Part shown: positions 1 to 7,607 of the stretch, in pieces
Layout of the letters: each line of letters begins with the position of its first letter
How positions within the stretch are numbered: the stretch's first letter is position 1
Source: CAIOTO01 sp040389165
GTDB taxonomy: Bacteria > Pseudomonadota > Alphaproteobacteria > Paracaedibacterales > CAIOTO01
DNA: 20,293 nt
NCBI GenBank assembly: GCA_040389165.1
Contig: JAZKAK010000027.1
Coordinates: 1 to 20,293, forward strand
Direction: 5' to 3'
Notes under the pieces: model-generated
What the model saw: the letters and a program-made list of their open reading frames with translations, nothing else
Databases searched by the model: none
Told to the model about the DNA's origin: nothing
Translations under genes and position numbers: made by a program

Positions 1-17
1 AAGTGACGGGTAGCATG
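1..17 (+). repeat. Terminal inverted repeat of the MITE-like element, cut by window start
   Basis: The first 17 bases equal the last 17 bases of the complete 163-bp element at 8752-8914 (right end, reading AGTGACGGGTAGCATG). The rest of this copy would lie before the window. The sequence after it (from 18 on) is unrelated to the other copies, as expected at an element boundary. Confidence 0.75.
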
Positions 18-63
18 GTATATTCATTTTCCTTTATATATAACATAATATATATATGTTTTG

Positions 64-1194
64 TTAACAATTATTTAATGGCGTGGAAATGCGCATTTTT
101 AACTGAAGATAATAACGTGTCTTCTTTAGATTGCCATGCCGAATGAGTGCGCCTTTCTCAACAAGCGCATGTAAATCACGTGTTGCTGTAGCACGTGTCG
201 TTCCTGTAATGCTTAGGTAATTCTCGGCACTGAGGCCGCCTTTAAATCCCTCGGGACCTTCTTTAAACAGTCGTGTTAAGACTTTTTCTTGCCGGAGGTT
301 TAGTTGTCCTTTGAGTCGATCAAATAGCTTGTTTTTTACAATAATGAAATCAATCAAAGCTTGTGTATAGGATTGCGCTTCTAACACTGTTTTTGCAAAA
401 TAAATAAGCCAATCTGTAATTTCAGTTGTTTTATTGTTATCTTCCAATGCCTGGTAATATTCTTTTTTATGCTTTTGAATGATGGTGGACAGCGCAATAA
501 GGGTCGGTTTTCCAGTACTTTGAAACAAGGATTTTTGCGCAATCGCACGCGCAACGCGACCATTTCCATCTTCAAAAGGATGGATGCACACAAAATAAAG
601 ATGCGCAATTCCAGCACGCGTCAGCGCTGGAAGTCGGCCAAGGCCTTTCGGTGCAGTATTATTGAACCATGTTATAAATGTATCCATTTCGTGTTGCATT
701 TTCGTGGATGGAGGCGCCTCGAAGTAGATTTTAGGATTAAGTGAGCCTGATACAATTTGCATCGCCTCGGCGTGGGTTCTGTACGCGCCAATATCCATTA
801 AATCGCGACGGTCTTTGGTGAGCATAACATGCCATTCATGCAGTTTTTGATGCGTCAGTGGTTCATTAAATGATCTATATAAATCGACGAGCATTTCAGA
901 AATACCTTGTTCAGCAGGTGGTATTTTTTGATAATCTGTCTGCAATCCAAAATTGCGTCTGATTGATGAATGTATGCTATCTCTGTTTAAATAATCACCT
1001 TCAATTTCAGAAGTCTTAAACGCTTCATCCGTTATCAAATCAATCGTTAAGGACATGTTTTCATCACTATTTAAATGATTGAAAACGCCTTGAAAAAAGC
1101 CTGAATTGTATATGTACTCTCTTTCAAGTTCATCCAATTCAGTGCTTTTGTATGAAAATACAGGCCATTCTTTTTGTTGCCAATTCCACATCAT
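64..1194 (-). CDS. Fic family protein (class II) with DUF4172-like N-terminus and winged-helix C-terminus
   Basis: Probable protein AMPylase: Fic enzymes move AMP from ATP onto a hydroxyl side chain of a target protein. The Fic loop HPFEDGNGR (residues 205-213) is complete: catalytic H205, acidic D209 and R213. TSEIEG at 61-66 fits the class II inhibitory motif (S/T)xxxE(G/N), with E65 as the self-inhibitory glutamate, so no separate antitoxin is expected. The N-terminus (MWNWQ..., residues 2-80) resembles the DUF4172 domain often fused to Fic. Residues about 300-365 look like a winged-helix DNA-binding domain (TTRATATRDLHALVEKG as recognition region). The 376-aa length is normal. The start could be either of two adjacent ATGs (1194 or 1191). 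A promoter and palindromic operator lie directly upstream, which points to autoregulation. The target protein is unknown. Confidence 0.93.
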   Translation of the reverse strand: MMWNWQQKEWPVFSYKSTELDELEREYIYNSGFFQGVFNHLNSDENMSLTIDLITDEAFKTSEIEGDYLNRDSIHSSIRRNFGLQTDYQKIPPAEQGISEMLVDLYRSFNEPLTHQKLHEWHVMLTKDRRDLMDIGAYRTHAEAMQIVSGSLNPKIYFEAPPSTKMQHEMDTFITWFNNTAPKGLGRLPALTRAGIAHLYFVCIHPFEDGNGRVARAIAQKSLFQSTGKPTLIALSTIIQKHKKEYYQALEDNNKTTEITDWLIYFAKTVLEAQSYTQALIDFIIVKNKLFDRLKGQLNLRQEKVLTRLFKEGPEGFKGGLSAENYLSITGTTRATATRDLHALVEKGALIRHGNLKKTRYYLQLKMRISTPLNNC

Positions 1195-1268
1195 GCGTTA
1201 TATCCACTGCGTTTATAACTCATATTTTATCGTTTTTATGAGTTATAAGTCAAGATTTTATAACTCAT
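1193..1268 (-). promoter_or_regulatory. Multi-half-site dyad operator upstream of the first Fic gene
   Basis: TTATAACTCATA (1213-1224) and its exact reverse complement TATGAGTTATAA (1237-1248) form a perfect 12-bp inverted repeat with a 12-bp spacer. A third copy, TTATAACTCAT, is at 1258-1268, and a degenerate fourth (ATGCGTTATAT, 9 of 11 matches) at 1193-1203 overlaps the start codon. Half-site orientations alternate. The arms cover the -10 edge and the spacer of the promoter, so a bound protein would block transcription. The winged helix of the adjacent Fic protein is the obvious candidate ligand, by inference. Confidence 0.75.
1224..1253 (-). promoter_or_regulatory. Sigma-70-type promoter of the first Fic gene
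   Basis: On the minus strand, TTGACT (-35, at 1248-1253) is followed by an 18-nt spacer and TAAAAT (-10, at 1224-1229), each 5 of 6 matches to consensus. Transcription would start near 1217, leaving a leader of only about 20 nt. The promoter is embedded in the inverted repeats. Confidence 0.6.
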
Positions 1269-1288
1269 CACCGATAATTTCAAGATAC

Positions 1289-1347
1289 CCGGGGACGGGC
1301 AATGCACAATTTGTGGGTGAACAGCAATGCACAATTTATGGATGAAC
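1289..1347. repeat. REP-like end plus a 25-bp tandem repeat overlapping the amgK 3' end
   Basis: Two consecutive 25-bp units start at 1299 and 1324 (both begin GCAATGCACAATTT and differ at a few positions). The amgK stop codon (1336-1338) lies inside the second unit. The preceding GGGGACGGGCAATGCAC (1291-1307) recurs in reverse orientation at 8633-8648, so this is part of a dispersed palindromic repeat family. Confidence 0.6.
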
Positions 1348-2415
1348 GGCTATAGCTTGCTCTGGCTTTTTATAAACAACGGCATGTTGCGCCTTTAGGG
1401 GGAAATAGTCAGCAAACCATTGTGCGATGGGTTCAAAGATCGGATCGTTAAAATGCTGTTCCAGATAACGCCACAAACGCGGCAAGTGCACACATTTCGA
1501 ATCATTCTGTTGACGAATCGCATAACGGGTAAAAACACCAATCACTTTCACATGACGGCTGGCGCCCAATACCTTTGCTGTCAATTCCAATGCATCATGC
1601 TGTTCCGGCGGGTATGCCGCCAAAAATTGCTGCGAACACTGCAACACAACGTCAGGTGATACATCACGCCGCGCGTCCTCGAGCAATGAGACAAAATCGT
1701 ACACCACCGAACCCCACAAAGCATCTTGAAAATCAAGCACACCACAGGTTGCAACGGACAACGGGGCTTCGATAAGCATTAAATTGTCAACATGAAAATC
1801 GCGCAACACAACTGTTTTTGGTGTTCGTGGCAGTGCATTAAATAAATCTTCCCATAACGCCATAAATGGGTTTTTGGCAATCGCTGGTGCCTGAACACCC
1901 TTAGCATACGGCCAATACCAATCAATAAATACTTCAACTTCTGCAAGCAATTTTGCGGTTGTATATTCTTCGATCACCATGGGACGTGGACAGTTTTTCA
2001 ACATGTTCAAAATATTTGTCGCCGTATGATAAAGCTTTTTTTCAATTGAATTGTCATGCAGAGGGGCTAATTCAAGCGCACGTGTAAACGTTTGATCGCC
2101 AAAATCTTCCAACAGGACAAACCCATTTTCTTCGTCAAAGCCTAAAATTTTGGGTGCACGAAGGCCTTGTTTAAGCAAGAAATCCGCAAATAAGACAAAC
2201 TGTGTTGGCTTTTCAGGGGCAGGGGCGTCCATCACCACAAACGACTGTCCGTCAACGCACAAACGATAGTACTGACGATTTGACATGTCTTTCGCAAAGG
2301 GAATAAGTTGCCCCGCCAACCCTTGGTTTTGAATGAATTGCATAAGCGCATCAAAACGAGCCGCTTTTGTCGTTTCAGGTGTCGGTATTATTAGCGGCAT
2401 TGTTCTGTGAATCAT
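1336..2415 (-). CDS. amgK: AmgK-like N-acetylmuramate/N-acetylglucosamine anomeric kinase (APH-fold phosphotransferase)
   Basis: Aminoglycoside-phosphotransferase-fold kinase. The best family match from memory is AmgK, which phosphorylates the anomeric carbon of MurNAc/GlcNAc in peptidoglycan recycling, upstream of MurU. The catalytic loop is LRDFHVDN (residues 204-211): D206 is the expected base, N211 a metal ligand, and the usual His-Gly-Asp reads Leu-Arg-Asp as in this subfamily. The second metal-binding Asp is D228 in GVLDFQDALWG. The run YDFVSLLEDARRDV after it is typical of alphaproteobacterial members. At 359 aa it is full length. The start at 2415 or an internal ATG at 2400 are both possible, and neither has a clear ribosome binding site. 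No murU or tsaE is adjacent, although the gene neighbours tsaE in many alphaproteobacteria. Cytosolic. Confidence 0.85.
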   Translation of the reverse strand: MIHRTMPLIIPTPETTKAARFDALMQFIQNQGLAGQLIPFAKDMSNRQYYRLCVDGQSFVVMDAPAPEKPTQFVLFADFLLKQGLRAPKILGFDEENGFVLLEDFGDQTFTRALELAPLHDNSIEKKLYHTATNILNMLKNCPRPMVIEEYTTAKLLAEVEVFIDWYWPYAKGVQAPAIAKNPFMALWEDLFNALPRTPKTVVLRDFHVDNLMLIEAPLSVATCGVLDFQDALWGSVVYDFVSLLEDARRDVSPDVVLQCSQQFLAAYPPEQHDALELTAKVLGASRHVKVIGVFTRYAIRQQNDSKCVHLPRLWRYLEQHFNDPIFEPIAQWFADYFPLKAQHAVVYKKPEQAIAVHP

Positions 2416-2475
2416 CGTTGTTAATTAAATTAAATAAACGTTCTATTTTGATCATCCACAGCATTCATCGATATG

Positions 2476-3174
2476 TCAATCCGAATCTGTTTCCGCCGCA
2501 ATTGCAGCACTTCGCTCAGAAGAACGACGAGCAGCACGCTCTACTGCAGGATAAATAATCCCGCTATACATGTCTTTAAAAACAGGAAGGATTACGTCAA
2601 TAATAGGAATAATTCTATGCATATAATTTTTATACGTCTTTGGATTTTTATCTTGACGTATTAATTGGTCTTTTAATTCACGCTTATATTTACATTTTAT
2701 ATAATGCGCATATTTCTTTGATGCTTTTTCTACCGTAAAATCGCGTGCATCAATTTCATTTTGCACCAGCCAAGCCGCAAATCCCTTTGCATTATTCGAA
2801 GGGCCGTATTTTAAATAAAGTGGATTCATAGGGATACGGGAAAATATATCTACCGCTGGCGTTGTGCACATAGGCAAAATAATAGGATCATGAAGACCGA
2901 GACTGCTCGTGATAACAGCCTGCACCTCTGACACATCAACAATACTAAACGATCGAACACGTTTAGGTACCCTATCCCCATGCATAGGTAAAATAATAGG
3001 GTCATGAAGACCGAGACTGCTAGGGGTAACAGCCCGCACCTCTGGCCCCTCAACAATACTAACCGATCGAGCACGCCTAGGTACCCGGCTAGCATCAATG
3101 TCACCTTCCATGCCAATAGCCAGGCTAAACGGAACAAAAGCGCACACAGTCATAATCAGTATATTTTTATTCAT
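2476..3174 (-). CDS. Exported hypothetical protein with a duplicated 38-residue block
   Basis: No family recognised. I place the start at 3174, not at the in-frame ATG at 3204, because AAGGAT lies a few bases upstream of it and the resulting N-terminus (MNKNILIMTVCAFVPFSLAIG) is a good Sec signal peptide. The mature part begins with two tandem copies of a 38-residue unit (core RSVSIVE / RSFSIVD, then SLGLHDPIILPM). A lysine-rich middle follows, then a helical stretch around RIIPIIDVILPVFKDMYSG and a charged C-terminus (SSERSAAIAAETDSD). Length is 232 aa. It has its own candidate promoter at 3250-3278. A secreted or periplasmic role is likely from the signal peptide; an effector role is a guess from context. 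Confidence 0.75.
   Translation of the reverse strand: MNKNILIMTVCAFVPFSLAIGMEGDIDASRVPRRARSVSIVEGPEVRAVTPSSLGLHDPIILPMHGDRVPKRVRSFSIVDVSEVQAVITSSLGLHDPIILPMCTTPAVDIFSRIPMNPLYLKYGPSNNAKGFAAWLVQNEIDARDFTVEKASKKYAHYIKCKYKRELKDQLIRQDKNPKTYKNYMHRIIPIIDVILPVFKDMYSGIIYPAVERAARRSSERSAAIAAETDSD
2869..3096 (-). repeat. Tandem 114-bp in-frame duplication inside the exported protein gene
   Basis: Two units of exactly 114 bp (38 codons) start at 2869 and 2983 on the plus strand. The parts encoding SLGLHDPIILPM are almost unchanged, whereas several positions between them differ, so the duplication is not brand new. Confidence 0.85.
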
Positions 3175-3249
3175 TATAAAAATCCTTGTATATATAAAAT
3201 TCACACATAATAAGCATCATATTTTGTTAAAAATTAATTTTAATTCCTG

Positions 3250-3278
3250 AATTTACGCAATCAAATTCAACCTGTCAA
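3250..3278 (-). promoter_or_regulatory. Candidate promoter of the exported protein gene 2476-3174
   Basis: On the minus strand, a perfect TTGACA (3273-3278) is followed by a 17-nt spacer and TAAATT (3250-3255, 4 of 6 matches). The leader would be about 70 nt and end with the AAGGAT ribosome binding site in front of the start at 3174. Confidence 0.5.
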
Positions 3279-3418
3279 TGAAAAATATTAATGATTTCAA
3301 CCTATTGGCGAAAAACCAACGAGGTTCGACATTCTAAATGTTTCGTGTGTGGCTTATCACTTTTGCGATGTCAAGGTTTTAATTGAATCCTTTGCATAAT
3401 TAGATTACAGTGAGAGTG

Positions 3419-3446
3419 TAGACATTTCTTGTATGCGGCTTATAAA
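3419..3446 (+). promoter_or_regulatory. Candidate rne promoter in the 3279-3631 spacer
   Basis: TAGACA (3419-3424), a 16-nt spacer and TATAAA (3441-3446), each 5 of 6 matches. It would give an rne leader of about 180 nt, in keeping with the long autoregulated leader known for rne in E. coli. A second TATAAT at 3534-3539 lacks a good -35. Nothing else in the AT-rich spacer 3279-3631 could be assigned; I see no small gene or tRNA in it. Confidence 0.35.
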
Positions 3447-3631
3447 GCTAACTTCTTTCACGATATTAAAAGTCGGTTTGATCGTTTTTTGGCCACATGC
3501 AGACATAAAACAACATAAATTTAGTTCAATTATTATAATGTAGAGGCGTTTTTCAGAGTCATGGTTTTTTATGAAATGAATAATGATAAGACTTGGTGCG
3601 ACGCCTTTGCATTTAGGGAGTTATTAAGACA

Positions 3632-6220
3632 ATGGTTAAGCGTCTTCTTATTGACGCCACCCACAATGAAGAGGTGCGCGTCGCAGTTGTTAACACACAT
3701 TCGCTGGAAGAATTTGATTCCGAAACAGCCAACAAACGACTCATAAAAAGTAACATTTATCTCGCAAAAGTTGTACGCGTAGAACCATCTCTACAAGCAG
3801 CTTTTGTCGAATATAATAATGGGCGGCATGGTTTTTTACCATTTGCTGAAATTCATCCTGATTATTATCGCATTCCAATTGCTGATCGCAAGATGCTTGA
3901 GCAAAGCTTGGCGCTTGATGGGGAGCATGATGAGCTTTCTCCAGACAGCGATGCAGCAGAATTTGATACGTCACTTGAGCAAAGCATGCTTGCTGCCGAA
4001 CAGAATGCACAGGCAGAAACAGTTAAGTTTGCGAAAAATACGATTTCAGAAATCATCCCTGAAGATGGCTTGGAAAACGATAGTGATACCGATCTGCCTG
4101 ATTACATACGTGCAGAAACTCAAAAAGCATTTGATGATGCGCTTCATGATCTTGATCAAGATAGTGATATTGGCGGTGATTCAACCGTGGGTGCAGACGA
4201 CCTTTCTGAACCAGAAGCGATCGCTAATAATGAAAAGCGAAATTTGCGATTCCGCTATAAAATCCAAGAGGTCATCAAGCGTCGTCAGATCATGTTGGTG
4301 CAGGTTGTAAAAGAAGAGCGCGGCAATAAAGGCGCTGCGTTAACAACGTATTTATCGCTCCCTGGTCGTTATTGCGTACTCATGCCAAATGCGGGCCACC
4401 GTGCGGGCGGCGTATCACGTAAAATTAGCGACAATGATGATCGTCGTCGTTTACGTAGCCTTATGAAAGAATTCGAAATTCCCGAAGGCATGTCGCTTAT
4501 TGTTCGCACCGCTGGGCAAGAACGTAATAAATCTGAAATCAGACGTGATTATGAATACTTATTGCGTGTGTGGGATGATATTCGCGAGAAAACGATTATT
4601 TCAACAGCGCCAGAACTGGTCTATGCCGAAGGCGACCTTGTTAAACGCGCAATCCGTGATATTTATGATCGTGACGTTGAAGAAGTGCTTGTTGAAGGCG
4701 AAGAAGCTTACAAAGCCGCTAAGAATTTCATGAAAAGCTTGATTCCAAGTCATGCGAAAAAAGTAAAGTTGTACAAAGATTTGCTGCAGCCTATTTTTCA
4801 TCGTTTTGGCGTTGAAGAGCAAATTGAAAAAATGCATCAACCCGTTGTGACGTTGCCGTCTGGCGGATCGATTGTTATCAATCACACAGAAGCATTGGTT
4901 GCGATTGATGTTAACTCGGGCAGATCCACACGTGAACGTAATATTGATGACACTGCGGTTAAAACAAACCTTGAAGCAGCTGCCGAAATTGGTCGTCAAC
5001 TCCGTTTGCGCGATATAGGTGGCATTGTTGTTATCGACTTTATTGATATGCATGATCCGGCCCATATCGCAAATGTAGAACGTAAGATACGTGATGCGTT
5101 AAAAACAGACCGTGCACGTATTCAAGTAGGACGCATTAGCCAGTTTGGTTTGTTGGAATTATCACGTCAACGCCTTCGTCCAAGCATGCTCGAAAATCAT
5201 TCTATTGTCTGCACGCACTGCCACGGCACGGGACTTGTTCGTTCCGTTGATTCATTGGCGCTTCAGGCGATACGTGAAATTGAGCGCACTATTATTTCAA
5301 GCAATGCCTATGAAATACTGGTAACCGTACCATTTGGTGTTGATTTATTCTTGTTGAATCAAAAACGAAACGCCATTGTTGCCATTGAAAATCGCTATAG
5401 TGTGGTGATTCAAATCATCCATGATACGGCGTTATTATCACCTGAATTCCATGTGGAAATACAATCAGAACGTCCGCGTACTCTTAAGATTGCACAGACG
5501 ACTCTGCTTGCTAAAGAACTCGCTTCAGAGGACGCAGAACCATCTTTGGCAGAAGAAGATGATGACGATACAGAAACGGGTGCCGACACCGATCAAGCAA
5601 CGGATGATGATGCGGCGCAAACCGTTAAGAAAAAATCAAGACGTCATAATAACCGTCGTCGCCGTCATAATCGCAGCAGAGCAACGGATGAAGCTGGCAA
5701 CGAAATAGAAGGCGCAGCATCTGAAGATTCCGATGAGTCTGCAGAAAAGGCACAAAGCACGCCATCAGCTGAGAAGATGGACGAACAGCATTTGAACGTT
5801 GATGCGCCCATTTCGAGTGATGCGAATCAAGGCGAAGCAGCAGAAACTGCGCAAGGCGAAGAAGGGCAATCTGATAAGCGTTTTGGGAACACACGTCGCC
5901 GTCGTCACCCCTATCAACGACGCCAACATAATCGAACACATGATGCGAACAGAATTGATACGTTTGACAAGCCGATTTTTGAACCCAAGCCAATCGAGCC
6001 AAGGCTTATTGATGGTCAGCCAGGATCAGATGTCATTCAGATAAAGCGGAATAATAACAATACGCAAAACAAGCAAACCCCGCGCCCACCACGTGAAAAT
6101 CGCAGACCGGAAGTTGCCGGAACAGTGACGGATGCGCCATCTGTTAAAAAAGAAGAAACAAAGAAAAAAGACGAGCCAAAACAATCAAAGAGCTGGTTAC
6201 GTCGTTTACTGGATTCATAG
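3632..6220 (+). CDS. rne: Ribonuclease E
   Basis: Endoribonuclease of bulk mRNA decay and rRNA/tRNA maturation, and scaffold of the degradosome. The N-terminus (MVKRLLIDATHNEEVRVAVV, then NIYLAKVVRVEPSLQAAFVE) begins the S1 domain. This is split by a long acidic insertion (about residues 95-200, rich in Asp/Glu), a feature of alphaproteobacterial RNase E. Catalytic residues line up with E. coli D303/N305/D346 as D426, N428 and D469, with the same 43-residue interval between the Asps. The Zn-link cysteines are C527 and C530 (CTHCHGTG), again at the E. coli interval. From about residue 620 the protein is low-complexity: acidic runs, then two Arg-rich clusters (around RRHNNRRRRHNRSR) likely to bind RNA, ending in SWLRRLLDS. 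The ribosome binding site GGGAG lies at about 3616-3621. Full length, 862 aa. Confidence 0.98.
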   Translation: MVKRLLIDATHNEEVRVAVVNTHSLEEFDSETANKRLIKSNIYLAKVVRVEPSLQAAFVEYNNGRHGFLPFAEIHPDYYRIPIADRKMLEQSLALDGEHDELSPDSDAAEFDTSLEQSMLAAEQNAQAETVKFAKNTISEIIPEDGLENDSDTDLPDYIRAETQKAFDDALHDLDQDSDIGGDSTVGADDLSEPEAIANNEKRNLRFRYKIQEVIKRRQIMLVQVVKEERGNKGAALTTYLSLPGRYCVLMPNAGHRAGGVSRKISDNDDRRRLRSLMKEFEIPEGMSLIVRTAGQERNKSEIRRDYEYLLRVWDDIREKTIISTAPELVYAEGDLVKRAIRDIYDRDVEEVLVEGEEAYKAAKNFMKSLIPSHAKKVKLYKDLLQPIFHRFGVEEQIEKMHQPVVTLPSGGSIVINHTEALVAIDVNSGRSTRERNIDDTAVKTNLEAAAEIGRQLRLRDIGGIVVIDFIDMHDPAHIANVERKIRDALKTDRARIQVGRISQFGLLELSRQRLRPSMLENHSIVCTHCHGTGLVRSVDSLALQAIREIERTIISSNAYEILVTVPFGVDLFLLNQKRNAIVAIENRYSVVIQIIHDTALLSPEFHVEIQSERPRTLKIAQTTLLAKELASEDAEPSLAEEDDDDTETGADTDQATDDDAAQTVKKKSRRHNNRRRRHNRSRATDEAGNEIEGAASEDSDESAEKAQSTPSAEKMDEQHLNVDAPISSDANQGEAAETAQGEEGQSDKRFGNTRRRRHPYQRRQHNRTHDANRIDTFDKPIFEPKPIEPRLIDGQPGSDVIQIKRNNNNTQNKQTPRPPRENRRPEVAGTVTDAPSVKKEETKKKDEPKQSKSWLRRLLDS

Positions 6221-6257
6221 GTTTCGGCAGTGTGCTTGTTTTTTAAGTATCTGAGAT

Positions 6258-6276
6258 CCCCGGGTCACGCCCGGGG
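6258..6276. repeat. GC-rich REP-like hairpin between rne and the M50 gene
   Basis: CCCCGGG (6258-6264) and CCCGGGG (6270-6276) form a 7-bp perfect stem with a 5-nt loop, followed by AATGCACA. The same CGGGG...AATGCACA ending occurs at 1288-1308. There is no T-run, so it is a dispersed palindrome more than a classical terminator, though it may end or protect rne mRNA. Confidence 0.6.
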
Positions 6277-6303
6277 AATGCACATAGTGGCTCAAGGAAA
6301 AAC

Positions 6304-6954
6304 ATGTCCCTTTTTACAATTATCACTCAATTCTTAGCGCTTGTCGTGGCAATCACCACGCACGAGGCAGCGCATGGTGCTGCCGCCTACGCCTTTGGCG
6401 ACGACACGGCTAAACGTGCGGGACGACTGACCTTTAATCCAATTGCGCACGTAGACCTAATGGGAACAATCATCTTGCCAGGGTTGCTGATGCTGACGCA
6501 TGCCCCCTTTCTTTTTGGTTGGGCAAAACCTGTTCCTGTTGATTTTAACGCACTTACACACAGACGTCTCGGGCTTATTGTGGTCGCGTTTGCTGGGCCA
6601 GCGGTAAATCTACTCCTCGCCTGGTGCGCGATGCTTTTTCTAGCTGAAACCCACACAGCAGGGCATGAAATTTTGACGGCGGTTATTCGCATTAATCTTG
6701 TGCTTGCCGCATTTAATTTAATCCCCTTATTGCCCCTTGACGGAGGGAGAATTCTTAGTGGGATTTTGCCGCCAGCACTTGCCTATTCCTATCAGATGAC
6801 AGAACGCTACGGGATGTTGATTATTTTGGGGCTTGTTATGGCGCCTTCGGTATTCGCACTTGTGGGCATTGAATTCAGCCCTCTTATGTGGGTATTGCGG
6901 CCAATTTATGAGGCATTAGCGACAGGCCTTTTGTTTTTATCCGGGCATGGCTAA
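6304..6954 (+). CDS. Site-2-protease-like M50 family membrane metallopeptidase
   Basis: Predicted intramembrane zinc metalloprotease of the M50 group (small, CBS- and PDZ-free form). The zinc motif HEAAH is at residues 20-24 in the first hydrophobic segment (H20, H24 ligands, E21 catalytic). The second conserved motif, the third zinc-ligand Asp, is in LIPLLPLDGGRIL. Other hallmarks are FGWAKPVPV and VVAFAGPAVNLLLAW. About five to six hydrophobic segments fill the 216 residues, a normal length for this group. The start is supported by AAGGA six bases upstream. The gene follows rne by 83 nt on the same strand, with a REP-like hairpin between them. The physiological substrate cannot be read from the sequence. 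Confidence 0.93.
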   Translation: MSLFTIITQFLALVVAITTHEAAHGAAAYAFGDDTAKRAGRLTFNPIAHVDLMGTIILPGLLMLTHAPFLFGWAKPVPVDFNALTHRRLGLIVVAFAGPAVNLLLAWCAMLFLAETHTAGHEILTAVIRINLVLAAFNLIPLLPLDGGRILSGILPPALAYSYQMTERYGMLIILGLVMAPSVFALVGIEFSPLMWVLRPIYEALATGLLFLSGHG

Positions 6955-6963
6955 GGTCAAATA

Positions 6964-6984
6964 TTATTCCAATTTCCGGAATAA
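6964..6984 (+). terminator. Weak hairpin after the M50 gene
   Basis: TTATTCC (6964-6970) pairs with GGAATAA (6978-6984) over a 7-nt loop, ten bases after the stop codon. It is followed only by an AT-rich stretch, so termination strength is doubtful. Confidence 0.35.
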
Positions 6985-7099
6985 ATTAATTTAATGTCTT
7001 CCCATCTTCGTCATCACAAGCCTCATAATACCGTTTTCAAAAAGTTTTGAGTAGTAAGACATCAAAATTCGAGGTGCGCAGTGTACACTTGTACATGAG

Positions 7100-7154
7100 C
7101 AACAGAGATATTGCAGAGGACTGCACTAATTGAAAGTTAGTGAAAATGGTATAA
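7100..7154. repeat. 55-bp dispersed repeat forming the 3' end of the ankyrin-like gene
   Basis: The 55 bases are the exact reverse complement of 20239-20293, the last bases of the window. Identity stops sharply at 7154 on the gene side. The other boundary cannot be seen because the second copy runs off the window. The repeat contains TGCAG-AGGA-CTGCA and CTAA...TTAG inverted arms. Confidence 0.85.
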
Positions 7155-7545
7155 GATGCATGGTGATGGCCACCGCCCCTGTGGGGCTCGCCATGACGGT
7201 GTCAGATTCATTTTCAGGGCTAAAAATATCGCGGAATGCTGTTGCATGAACAGGTGCACCGTGATTAAGGAAACACTGAATGATATCTGGACGCTGTTCT
7301 CTGCAAGCATATGCAAGCAATGTATTTCTTAAGGCATCAGGTGTTATTAGATCAACAAGTTGGGAGGCAGCATCTGGGCTTTCTGCTAAATGGTCAAAAG
7401 TAGCCAACATTTCTGCTGTTCTTTGTTTGATGATCTCGGCTGGTGTTCTTTCGTCAGCAGCATCAATCAACTCGTCAGTGGCACTAACCGCATGTGTTAG
7501 ACACACAGCGCATATCGAAATAACGGTGTAAAAAGCTTTAATCAT
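7126..7545 (-). CDS. Exported ankyrin-like protein, probably 3'-truncated by a repeat
   Basis: The 139-aa product begins with a Sec signal peptide (MIKAFYTVISICAVCLTHAVSA, probable cleavage before TDE). A helical segment follows, then one recognisable ankyrin-type unit, TLLAYACREQRPDIIQCFLNHGAPVHA (about residues 76-102), in which the TLL-xA, IxxFL and NHGAxV positions fit the repeat consensus. The last nine residues and the stop codon are supplied by the 55-bp dispersed repeat at 7100-7154, so the original C-terminus, perhaps with further ankyrin units, seems lost. It lies 62 nt downstream of the next exported-protein gene on the same strand and may share its transcript. The ribosome binding site is weak. 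Whether the truncated product is functional is unknown. Ankyrin proteins of intracellular bacteria are often host-directed, but that is analogy. Confidence 0.65.
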   Translation of the reverse strand: MIKAFYTVISICAVCLTHAVSATDELIDAADERTPAEIIKQRTAEMLATFDHLAESPDAASQLVDLITPDALRNTLLAYACREQRPDIIQCFLNHGAPVHATAFRDIFSPENESDTVMASPTGAVAITMHLIPFSLTFN

Positions 7546-7607
7546 AAAAATAACTTTCTGCGTCTGTTTGTGTTAGAAAACGGTAATATGCACCATGGTT
7601 AATTTAT

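Noticed and set aside
64..1194. Fic/antitoxin toxin-antitoxin pair
   Set aside because: The inhibitory motif is built into the same protein (class II), and no small antitoxin gene is adjacent; the same holds for the Fic at 10490-11584.
3804..4310. 168-codon frame inside rne on the same strand
   Set aside because: It is out of frame within the S1 domain and acidic insertion of RNase E; the composition looks like a frame-shifted shadow.
4601..5065. 154-codon open frame antisense to rne
   Set aside because: It lies opposite the conserved catalytic region of rne, has no ribosome binding site or recognisable domain, and is explained by codon bias of the sense gene.
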